This document shows, one piece after another, positions 1 to 6,718 of a DNA stretch of 7,605 nucleotides. Source of the DNA: an uncultured Paracoccaceae bacterium (lineage in GTDB: Bacteria; Pseudomonadota; Alphaproteobacteria; Rhodobacterales; Rhodobacteraceae); contig CALEZJ010000238.1 in assembly GCA_937927885.1 (NCBI GenBank), forward strand, positions 1 to 7,605, in the 5' to 3' direction. Under the pieces are notes generated by a model. The model was not told the origin of the DNA. It made no database searches and saw only the letters and a list, made by a program, of their open reading frames with translations. The position numbers were made by a program, and so were the translations under genes. Numbering within the stretch: the first letter of the stretch is position 1; each line of letters begins with the position of its first letter.

Positions 1-623
1 CCTGTGTCCCACCCTTCAAGGCCGAGTATCCACTGATCGACCTGCGGCTGCGGCTGTCGGACCGCATCATCGACGTGACCGCCGAAGGGCTGGACGCGGT
101 GTTGCATCTGGGGGTGCCCGACGATTCCGGGTTGAAGCTGCGCGCGATTGCCGACTGCGCGCGCGTCCTTTGTGCTGCACCGTCCTATGTGGCCCGCAGG
201 GGCATGCCCGAAGATGGCGCGGCCCTGGTGCGCGAGCGGCACGATTGTCTGAATCTGCGCTTTCCCGGTGCCAAGGAGTTCCAGTGGACGCTGCAAACTC
301 CGCAAGGCTTGCAGAAATTCGACATTACAGGGCCATTCGAATCCGATGACGGCGACGTGCTGACCGACTGGGCTCTGGCAGGGCATGGCATCGTGATGAA
401 GCCCGTGTTCGAGGTGGGGACGCATCTGCGCACAGGGGCGTTGGTGCCCGTGGCGATGGCGACGCCTCCACTGCCAGTGTCGCTGTCGCTGCTGACCCCG
501 CACCGGAGGTTGCGCGACCCCAAGGTGCGGCTGTTTGCCGATTTCATCGCCGGGCGCATCCGGGCCGACATGGCAGCTCAGGTGCAAGGCCTCGATCTGC
601 CGGGGGCACGCCCTAAGCGTTAA
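1..623 (+). CDS. LysR-family transcriptional regulator, C-terminal part (5' truncated by window edge)
   Basis: The open frame is read from base 3 and gives 206 residues ending in TAA. Its start lies outside the window. The visible part is the effector-binding (periplasmic-binding-protein-like) domain of a LysR regulator. It shows the family's 'YPLIDLRLRLSDR...DVTAEGLDAVLHLG' strand-helix pattern, then 'RVLCAAPSYVARRGMP' and the late 'DWALAGHGIVMKPVFEV' segment. LysR proteins are usually about 300 residues, so roughly the first 100, including the winged helix-turn-helix, are missing from view. The GTG at 75 falls inside the domain and is not a credible start. The gene points towards the purine locus but is separated from it by two opposite-strand genes, so it is only a candidate regulator of uraH/puuE. 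The effector cannot be read from sequence. The family call is firm; the link to purines is weak. Confidence 0.9.
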   Translation, partial: CVPPFKAEYPLIDLRLRLSDRIIDVTAEGLDAVLHLGVPDDSGLKLRAIADCARVLCAAPSYVARRGMPEDGAALVRERHDCLNLRFPGAKEFQWTLQTPQGLQKFDITGPFESDDGDVLTDWALAGHGIVMKPVFEVGTHLRTGALVPVAMATPPLPVSLSLLTPHRRLRDPKVRLFADFIAGRIRADMAAQVQGLDLPGARPKR

Positions 624-1789
624 GCCAGGGTGCAGGCAGCCAGATGCGCCATGCGGCCAGCGAACTCGCGGTCAAAATCATGCGCCATGGCGAAACGCCA
701 GCCGCCTTCTGCGGCGGCAATCAGTGACGCGCGGTCGCGGTCCCAGGCGGCGATGCGAGCGGCCAGAGCGCGCGGCTGGCCCATCGGCGCCGGGGCGGGC
801 TGTCCCGCTTCGCCCGCCAGACGCGCCCACATCCGGTTGCCGTACCCCGCCATGGCCAGCCCGCAGCCCATCGCCTCGAGATAGGTGCACGACGGGTCCG
901 ACTGGCGATGGCAGGACAGGAACACATCCGCCTCGGTGCGGCTGATCGGCACCAGCGCGGTTTCGAAATCGACCGACCCGTGGAGGCGCACATCCCCGCC
1001 AAACTGCGCCAGCCCCTCGCGCAGCGAGCCCTCGAAACTGCCTGCGCCGTAAATGTCCAGCGTCGCGCGCACCCCCAGCGCGCGCAGCGCGGTCATCACC
1101 GGCAAGAGGTCTTGCGCGCCCTTCATCGGCTCGAGCCGCCCGGAATGGATCAACCGCAACGGCTTGCCCTGACGCAAACGATGGAAACGGGCTGCCATCT
1201 CGGCTTCGGTGGCCATCATCTCCGGACGCATCCGGTTGTCGAGGTAAAGATGCGGACGCCACACCTTGGCTCCATAGGCGTCAAAGGCCGGGTAGCCGTT
1301 GAACTGCACGCCCGCCAAGGTACCCAAAGTCGCGCGCATGCGCCGGTCTTGCATCCAGGTCCTGAACGCCCGCCAACCGAGCCGCGCCCACCCCCCGGAC
1401 CGGCGGTTCAGCCACAGGATGCGCAGCCGGGTCTCCAGCGTGTATTCCAACGCCGCAACAACGGGCACTCCGCGCCCCGTGATCGCCGCTACCATCGCTG
1501 CAAAACCCGGCATGTCGGCGGAAACCATCGCTGCCCCCGCCCCGTCGACTCCCGCATCCGGAACCGGCACGCCGGGAGGCAGAACGATCAATTCAAAGCC
1601 CAGATCATCCGGCGCATAGTCCCGGCCAAAGGGGATCTCCCCCGCCCCTTCCCACAGGACACACCGGATCGGGCCGCCCCAGCCTGCAACATGCGCGCGC
1701 ATCCCCTCGACGAACTTGATGTCCAGCCGGAACCCCTCTGGGGTCCGGGAAACCGGCGCGGGTGCGCAGAACAACAGAACAGGCGACAT
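620..1789 (-). CDS. GT-B fold glycosyltransferase (GT1/GT4-like)
   Basis: This is a 389-residue soluble protein with no signal peptide or membrane segment. The C-terminal half has the nucleotide-sugar-binding half of a GT-B enzyme. 'SGRLEPMKG' lies near residues 216-224, followed by 'LDIYGAGSFEGSLR' and 'VRLHGSVDF'. 'DPSCTYLEAMGCG' near 298-310 is the acidic donor-binding segment typical of GT4-type enzymes. I chose the ATG at 1789 because GGAGGT (complement of 1793-1798) sits just upstream. The frame is open back to a TTG at 1840 that overlaps the uraH stop, but the extra 17 residues look non-conserved. The gene follows uraH on the same strand with a 47-base gap, which holds only a small hairpin (1817-1830) without a T-tract, so co-transcription is possible. 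No purine role is known for this family. The sugar donor and acceptor are unknown; cell-surface polysaccharide or glycolipid synthesis is the usual guess. Confidence 0.85.
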   Translation of the reverse strand: MSPVLLFCAPAPVSRTPEGFRLDIKFVEGMRAHVAGWGGPIRCVLWEGAGEIPFGRDYAPDDLGFELIVLPPGVPVPDAGVDGAGAAMVSADMPGFAAMVAAITGRGVPVVAALEYTLETRLRILWLNRRSGGWARLGWRAFRTWMQDRRMRATLGTLAGVQFNGYPAFDAYGAKVWRPHLYLDNRMRPEMMATEAEMAARFHRLRQGKPLRLIHSGRLEPMKGAQDLLPVMTALRALGVRATLDIYGAGSFEGSLREGLAQFGGDVRLHGSVDFETALVPISRTEADVFLSCHRQSDPSCTYLEAMGCGLAMAGYGNRMWARLAGEAGQPAPAPMGQPRALAARIAAWDRDRASLIAAAEGGWRFAMAHDFDREFAGRMAHLAACTLA

Positions 1790-1836
1790 GGGACCTCCGG
1801 CGATGGCCCCTTTAGTGCGGCGCATGCCGCCCCCCG

Positions 1837-2184
1837 TCAACTGCCGCGATAGGTCGAGTAGCCGTAGGGCGACAGCAAAAGAGGCACGTGGTAATGCGCT
1901 GCAGGGTCGGAGATGCCGAAGCGGATCGGCACCTGGTCGAGGAACAGCGGATCGGACCCCGCCTGCCCGGTCGCGCGCAGATAGTCCCCTGCATGAAAGA
2001 CCAACTCATACACCCCCGGGGTAAAACGTCCGGCGGGCAGGATCGGCGCATCGGTGCGCCCGTCGGCATTGGTGACCATCTCGGCCAGCACCGCGCCGCT
2101 CGCATTGCTCAGCACGATGCGCAGCCCCTCGGCCGGACAACCCCGCGCGGTATCCAGCACATGCGTTGTCAGAAATCCTGCCAT
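1837..2184 (-). CDS. uraH: 5-hydroxyisourate hydrolase (transthyretin-related)
   Basis: This enzyme hydrolyses 5-hydroxyisourate, the product of urate oxidase, to OHCU (EC 3.5.2.17), the second step of urate breakdown. The 115-residue length is standard for the family. It starts with the signature 'LTTHVLDTA' and ends with the diagnostic C-terminal tetrapeptide YRGS (112-115), which separates true hydrolases from transthyretin. The expected catalytic set is present: His8, Arg43 in 'NADGRTD', His99 in '[16 protein letters not shown]', and the C-terminal YRGS. There is no signal peptide, so it should act in the cytoplasm as a tetramer. The ATG at 2184 is preceded by AGGGG (complement of 2191-2195), 6 bases away. 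It is transcribed divergently from puuE-uraD, which carries the next two steps, so both probably share control through 2185-2335. Confidence is very high. Confidence 0.97.
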   Translation of the reverse strand: MAGFLTTHVLDTARGCPAEGLRIVLSNASGAVLAEMVTNADGRTDAPILPAGRFTPGVYELVFHAGDYLRATGQAGSDPLFLDQVPIRFGISDPAAHYHVPLLLSPYGYSTYRGS

Positions 2185-2335
2185 GGTTATCCCCTGTTCA
2201 AACCCAACTCATTCTGCGCGCGCGGGAAGCAAAGACCAGTGGGCCGCAGCAGGAAAGGTCTTTTCGTGAAATCTTGATAAAACCCCGGGATTTTTGCGCT
2301 AGCCTCGGGCAAACGCCTCAAACCGGACCCAGCCT
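2185..2335. promoter_or_regulatory. Divergent promoter region between uraH and puuE-uraD
   Basis: These 151 bases separate two divergent purine-catabolic genes, so they must hold the start signals for both, unless transcripts come from further away. The stretch around 2255-2296 is clearly AT-richer than the surrounding DNA. TTGATA at 2274-2279 is a fair -35 hexamer for the rightward gene. The best downstream match, TAGCCT at 2300-2305, is 20 bases away and poor, so I do not claim a mapped promoter. Candidate operators inside are the inverted repeat at 2231-2263 and a short dyad TTTC-GT-GAAA at 2262-2271. The leftward gene has a clear AGGGG ribosome binding site. The rightward GTG has no good Shine-Dalgarno sequence, which suggests weak initiation or a very short leader. 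Confidence 0.6.
2231..2263. repeat. Inverted repeat AAAGACC-N19-GGTCTTT, candidate operator
   Basis: Two perfect 7-bp arms, AAAGACC at 2231-2237 and GGTCTTT at 2257-2263, are separated by 19 bases. Their centres are 26 bp apart, so they lie on nearly the same face of the helix about two and a half turns apart. The repeat lies in the middle of the divergent uraH/puuE region, upstream of the candidate -35 at 2274, where an operator for a dimeric regulator would be expected. The arms could also pair in RNA, but no T-tract follows that would suggest a terminator. The binding protein is unknown; the LysR regulator at the left end is one possibility. Seven-base arms can arise by chance, so this is tentative. 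Confidence 0.35.
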
Positions 2336-3744
2336 GTGACCACTCCTTCCCGTTATCCGCGCGACATGATCGGTTATGGCCCCCGCGCCCCCCGCGTCGA
2401 GTGGCCCGGAGGCGCACGGGTGGCGATCTCGCTGGTATTGAACTACGAAGAAGGCGGCGAGAACTGCCTTTTGCACGGCGACGCCCAGTCCGAGGCGTTC
2501 CTGAGCGACATCGCAGGCGCCCAGCCCTGGCCCGGGATGCGGCACTGGAACATGGAATCGATCTATGATTACGGCGCGCGGGCCGGGTTCTGGCGGCTGC
2601 ACCGGCTGTTCACCCAGCGCGCCTTGCCGGTGACGATTTACGGCGTGGCCTCGGCGCTGGCCCGCAACCCCGAGCAGGTCAACGCGATGAAAACCGCAGG
2701 CTGGGACATCGCCAGCCATGGGTTGAAATGGGTCGATCACCGCGACATGCCCGAAGCGGTCGAACGCGCCCAGATCGCCGAGGCGATCCGCCTGCACACC
2801 GAGGTCGTGGGCACCCCGCCGCGCGGCTGGTACACCGGCCGCTGCAGCCTGAACACCGTGCGGTTGACGGCCGAGACCGGGCAACTGGACTGGATTTCCG
2901 ACACTTACGACGACGACCTGCCCTATTGGATCGAGGTCGGCGTGCGTGACCAGTTGGTGATCCCCTATACTCTGGAGGCCAACGACATGCGATTTGCCAC
3001 GGCACCCGGCTGGGTGACGGGGCAGGACTTCGGCCAATACCTGATCGACAGCTTCGATACCCTTGTGGCCGAGGGCGGGAGGATGCTTTCCGTGGGCCTG
3101 CACTGCCGCCTGATCGGTCGCCCCGGCAAGATCGCCGGACTGATCCGGTTTCTGGACCATGTCGCGGACAAAGGCGGTGCCTGGTTCGCCACCCGCAGCG
3201 AGATTGCGCAGCATTGGGCCAGCCACCACCCGCACCGCCGCTATGCGCGCCCCTCGCGGATGGATCGCGAAACCTTCGTCGACCGCTTCGGCTCGATCTT
3301 CGAGCACTCGCCCTGGATCGCCGAACGCGCGCATGCGCTCGAACTTGGTCCCGCGCATGACACGGCGGCGGGGCTGCACAATGCTCTGGCACGGATGTTC
3401 CGCAGCGCCTCCGAGGCCGAACGCTTGGGCGTTCTGCGTGCCCACCCCGATCTGGCGGGAAAACTGGCGGCAGCCAAACGCCTGACCACCGAATCGACGC
3501 ATGAGCAAGCCAGCGCAGGCCTCGATGCGCTGACGGACGAGGAACGCGCTTCGTTCCAGCGGCTAAACACCGAATATGTCGCCAAGCACGGATTTCCGTT
3601 CATCATTGCCGTCCGCGACAACACAAAGGCCTCGATCCTGAAGGCCTTCCTGACCCGCGTCGCCAATGACACCGCGACCGAATTCGCCACCGCATGCACG
3701 CAGGTGGAACGTATCGCCGAAATCCGCCTGATGGACCTTTTGCC

Positions 3745-3748
<4 letters not shown>
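2336..3748 (+). CDS. puuE: Bifunctional allantoinase (PuuE) / OHCU decarboxylase (UraD) fusion
   Basis: This 470-residue fusion covers two successive steps. The N-terminal part, about residues 1-305, is PuuE, the polysaccharide-deacetylase-type allantoinase (EC 3.5.2.5) that opens (S)-allantoin to allantoate. It has 'YPRDMIGYG' (7-15), 'NYEEGGE' (36-42), 'SHG' (127-129), 'WYTGR' (165-169), 'YDDDLPYW' (191-198) and 'LHCRLIGRPGK' from 255. The C-terminal part, about 309-470, is a full-length UraD that decarboxylates OHCU to (S)-allantoin (EC 4.1.1.97). It has the catalytic His370 in 'HPDLAGKLA', Glu390-Gln391 in 'HEQASAGLD' and 'FPFIIAVRD'. The GTG at 2336 is chosen because the conserved YPRD segment begins only a few residues later; the ATG at 2366 would delete it. 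The gene overlaps allE by ATGA. The domain order is the reverse of the reaction order. Such fusions occur in other alphaproteobacteria, as far as I recall. Confidence 0.95.
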
Positions 3749-4593
<845 letters not shown>

Positions 4594-4623
4594 TCCGCGC
4601 GTTCCTCTTCGCTCTGACAATCC

Positions 4624-4675
4624 CGCGGAGGGTCAGCCACCGCGTTCGCCATCGGTCCGAGAACCGATGGCTGAC
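4624..4675 (+). other. Candidate structured RNA in the allE-allA gap (competing helices)
   Basis: The 124-base non-coding gap between allE and allA can form three helices. Helix A is CGCGG (4624-4628) with CCGCG (4640-4644). Helix B is a perfect 9-bp hairpin, GCCATCGGT (4648-4656) with ACCGATGGC (4663-4671), loop CCGAGA. Helix C is GTCAGCCA (4632-4639) with TGGCTGAC (4668-4675). C shares bases with B. Its 5' arm also lies in the loop of A, so a shortened C could form a pseudoknot while A and B stand. There is no T-tract, so it is not an ordinary intrinsic terminator. It could be a transcript-stability or processing hairpin, an attenuator, or a cis-regulatory RNA for allA. The function is not known. 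Confidence 0.4.
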
Positions 4676-4717
4676 TGTGCGTGAAACTCCAGTGTCCCCA
4701 GCCAACGACCGGTTCCC

Positions 4718-5203
4718 ATGTCCCGCACCCTTCACCCAGAGCCTCTGACCGAATCAGCCTTTGCCCCCTACGGCGAGGTACTGGCGGCACGCGGGGCGTT
4801 CCGGCTGATCAACGAGGGGCTTTGCCAACGCCACCACGACCGCGCGATTCTCGACTTTGGTCCGGAAGGCCGCGCCGGGATCTCTGTCTTCAACGCCGTG
4901 CCTCGGGCCTTGCCCTATGTCTTTTCCCTGGTCGAACGGCACCCGGAAGGCTCTCAAAGCTTTCTGCCGATGCACTCCCATCCGTTTCTGGTCATCGTCG
5001 CCCCCGATCTGGGTGGCGCCCCCGGCGCGCCGTGTGCTTTTCTGACTGACGGCGCACAGGGCATCAACCTGCGTCGGGGCACATGGCACGGCGTCTTGAC
5101 GCCCCTCCATGCCCCCGGCCTTTTTGCCGTGGTCGACCGAATCGGCTCCACCCCAAACCTTGAGGAATACCGCTACGACCAGCCTTTCACGGTCGTTGCA
5201 TGA
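4718..5203 (+). CDS. allA: Ureidoglycolate lyase
   Basis: This cupin-fold enzyme splits (S)-ureidoglycolate into glyoxylate and urea (EC 4.3.2.3), the last step of the pathway. Its 161 residues match the usual length of about 160. Family landmarks are 'LTESAFAPYGEVL' (10-22), 'INEGLCQRHHD' (31-41), 'VERHPEGSQSFLPM' (72-85), 'AFLTDGAQGINLRRGTWH' (107-124) and a C-terminal 'VVDRIGS' segment. The ATG at 4718 puts the conserved N-terminus at the expected distance. There is no clear Shine-Dalgarno sequence ahead of it, so the structured gap upstream may matter for translation. It is colinear with allE, whose product is its substrate. Glyoxylate would enter central metabolism, and the urea needs a urease or urea amidolyase encoded elsewhere. 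Confidence 0.95.
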   Translation: MSRTLHPEPLTESAFAPYGEVLAARGAFRLINEGLCQRHHDRAILDFGPEGRAGISVFNAVPRALPYVFSLVERHPEGSQSFLPMHSHPFLVIVAPDLGGAPGAPCAFLTDGAQGINLRRGTWHGVLTPLHAPGLFAVVDRIGSTPNLEEYRYDQPFTVVA

Positions 5204-5233
5204 CGGCGTCCGGATCAACCGGACCCATCCTAA

Positions 5234-5298
5234 CCGAGACGCCCCAACGGGGAGAGGCCAGCCTCGGCGCGAACAACAGACTCCCCGAGGGAAAGGGA
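5234..5298 (+). promoter_or_regulatory. Structured permease leader, candidate purine (xanthine/urate) riboswitch
   Basis: The leader of the permease gene can fold as stem P1, CCGAG (5234-5238) with CTCGG (5263-5267). P1 encloses a 3-base joint ACG, hairpin P2, CCCC-AAC-GGGG (5242-5252), and a 10-base joint AGAGGCCAGC (5253-5262). A competing 7-bp pairing, CGGGGAG (5248-5254) with CTCCCCG (5281-5287), would destroy P2 and strain P1. When released, TCCC at 5282-5285 can pair with the purine-rich ribosome binding region at 5289-5298 (GGGA). That gives a plausible translational on/off switch. Two stems around an asymmetric internal loop, ahead of a purine permease, fit the general form and gene context of the NMT1/xanthine-I riboswitch class as I know it. 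I could not compare it with the conserved nucleotides of that class, so the identity is a hypothesis. Confidence 0.45.
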
Positions 5299-5305
5299 CA
5301 CACCC

Positions 5306-6670
5306 ATGGCTGACACTTCGCTGGGCACACCGGCGCAACTGCGCGACCCCGATTACATGCCGCCGCTGGCCAAGGCGATTCCACTGGGCATCCAGCATGT
5401 GCTGGCGATGTTCGTGTCGAACGTCACTCCGGCGATCATTGTCTGCGGAGCGGCAGGGATCGGATTCGGATCGGATCAGGGCGCGCTGGGCTTTCCGGAC
5501 ATGACCTACATGATCCAGATGTCGATTCTTTTTGCCGGCATCGCCACCCTGTTCCAGACCGTCGGTGTGGGTCCTGTCGGCGCGCGGTTGCCCATCGTGC
5601 AGGGCACATCCTTTGCCTTTGTGCCGATCATGATCCCCGCCGTGGCAGGTCTTGGCGCGGGTGGTCTGGCCGGACTGATGACCGGCGTCATCATCGGCGG
5701 CATCTTTCACTTCTTCCTAGGGTTTGTCATCGGGCGCATCCGCTTTGCGCTGCCACCACTGGTCACCGGCCTGATCGTGCTGATGATCGGTCTGGCTCTG
5801 GTACGCGTCGGCATCCAGTACGCGGCGGGCGGCCTGCCAATCTCCGGCACCCCGGCCTATGGCAGCCTGGACAAATGGACCCCGGCGCTGGTCGTGGTCA
5901 TGGTTACGCTGGCGGTCAAGTTCTTCACCCGGGGCTTTGCCGCAGTCGCCGCTGTGCTGATCGGCATTGTCGCGGGCTATGTCGTGGCGCTGGTCATGGG
6001 GCAGGTCAGCTTTGCCAACATGGGCCGGGCGGGTTGGTTCAGCATCCCGACTCCGTTCCACTGGGGTTTCGAACTGAACTGGGCCATCATCATCGGAATG
6101 TGCTTCATGGCGATCGTCTCGGCCATCGAAACGGTCGGTGACACTTCGGGTATCGCCAAAGGCGGCGCGGGGCGCGAAGCGACCGACAAGGAAATTCAGG
6201 GCGCGACCTTTGCCGATGGCCTTGGAACCGCCGTGGCGGGTGTGTTCGGCGGCCTGCCAAACACCTCGTTCAGCCAGAATGTCGGCCTTGTCGCCATGAC
6301 AGGGGTGATGAGCCGCCATGTGGTTACAATCGGGGCTCTGTTCCTGATCGCCTGCGGTCTCGTGCCAAAGGTCGGCGCGCTGATCAATACGGTACCGATC
6401 AATGTGCTGGGCGGCGGGGTGATTGTCATGTTCGGCATGGTCTGCGCGGCGGGCGTGAACATGCTGTCCGAGGTTACCTGGAACCGGCGCAACATGGTGA
6501 TCTTTGCCACTGCGCTGTCGGTATCGCTGGGCTTGCAACTGGAACCGAACGCCCTCCAGCACCTGCCCGACACGCTGAAGATCCTGCTGACCTCGGGCCT
6601 GTTACCTGCCGCGGCCATCGCCATCGGGCTGAACCTTGCCCTGCCCGAGCAATTGGCCGACGAGGCCTGA
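5306..6670 (+). CDS. NCS2-family purine (urate/xanthine) permease
   Basis: This 454-residue inner-membrane protein is very hydrophobic throughout and should have the family's 14 segments. It is a nucleobase:cation symporter-2 (NAT/NCS2) carrier that takes up oxidised purines with protons. Landmarks are 'GIQHVLAMF' with Gln30-His31 in segment 1, 'QGTSFAF' (99-105) in segment 3, 'ETVGD' with Glu275 and Asp279 in segment 8, Asp304 in segment 9, and the NCS2 signature 'QNVGLVAMTG' from Gln324-Asn325 in segment 10. These correspond to residues known to be important in E. coli XanQ. Urate is the likely substrate because every enzyme around it acts after urate, but xanthine cannot be excluded. The ATG is preceded by an AAAGGGA Shine-Dalgarno sequence and by a structured leader. 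No terminator separates it from allA, 102 bases upstream. Confidence 0.93.
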   Translation: MADTSLGTPAQLRDPDYMPPLAKAIPLGIQHVLAMFVSNVTPAIIVCGAAGIGFGSDQGALGFPDMTYMIQMSILFAGIATLFQTVGVGPVGARLPIVQGTSFAFVPIMIPAVAGLGAGGLAGLMTGVIIGGIFHFFLGFVIGRIRFALPPLVTGLIVLMIGLALVRVGIQYAAGGLPISGTPAYGSLDKWTPALVVVMVTLAVKFFTRGFAAVAAVLIGIVAGYVVALVMGQVSFANMGRAGWFSIPTPFHWGFELNWAIIIGMCFMAIVSAIETVGDTSGIAKGGAGREATDKEIQGATFADGLGTAVAGVFGGLPNTSFSQNVGLVAMTGVMSRHVVTIGALFLIACGLVPKVGALINTVPINVLGGGVIVMFGMVCAAGVNMLSEVTWNRRNMVIFATALSVSLGLQLEPNALQHLPDTLKILLTSGLLPAAAIAIGLNLALPEQLADEA

Positions 6671-6677
6671 CGCTTCA

Positions 6678-6702
6678 GGGGGGTGGTGCGCCGCCCCCCT
6701 TT
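6678..6702 (+). terminator. Intrinsic terminator after the permease gene
   Basis: A 9-bp stem, GGGGGGTGG (6678-6686) with CCGCCCCCC (6691-6699), contains one G-U pair and closes on the tetraloop TGCG. It is followed by TTTCCCTTT. It begins 8 bases after the permease stop and ends just before the ribosome binding site of the next gene. The T-tract is broken by three Cs, so termination may be partial, and some read-through into the deaminase gene is possible. Confidence 0.7.
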
Positions 6703-6718
6703 CCCTTTGGAGGCCACG

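Noticed and set aside
1817..1830. Hairpin GCGGC/GCCGC between uraH and the glycosyltransferase as a terminator
   Set aside because: The stem is only 5 bp and no T-tract follows on the transcribed strand.
1790..1840. N-terminal extension of the glycosyltransferase from TTG 1840, overlapping the uraH stop
   Set aside because: The extension is low-complexity and lacks family features, and the ATG at 1789 has a GGAGGT ribosome binding site directly upstream.
908..1852. Plus-strand open frame of 314 residues opposite the glycosyltransferase
   Set aside because: Its Arg/Pro/His-rich composition matches no family, and the opposite strand encodes a clear GT-B protein.
2274..2305. Complete sigma-70 promoter TTGATA ... 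TAGCCT for puuE-uraD
   Set aside because: The spacer would be 20 bases and the -10 match is poor. I kept only the -35-like hexamer as a note.
2336..2366. Alternative ATG start of puuE-uraD at 2366
   Set aside because: It would remove the conserved YPRD segment found at the beginning of PuuE proteins, so the GTG at 2336 is preferred despite its weak Shine-Dalgarno sequence.
2318..3508. Long minus-strand open frame opposite puuE-uraD
   Set aside because: It has no recognisable domain and lies antisense to a gene with strong family matches along its whole length. Long antisense frames are common in GC-rich codon-biased DNA.
4681..5049. A GTG-started frame whose first residues read MKLQ, like the N-terminus I recall for E. 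coli AllA
   Set aside because: It is in a different frame from allA, and the rest is not AllA-like. The ATG at 4718 already gives the complete conserved N-terminus, so the MKLQ match is chance.
4754..6562. Two long minus-strand open frames (4754-5710 and 5717-6562) antisense to allA and the permease
   Set aside because: They are rich in His, Asp, Gln and Arg, with no domain signal. They mirror the codon bias of the real genes on the plus strand.
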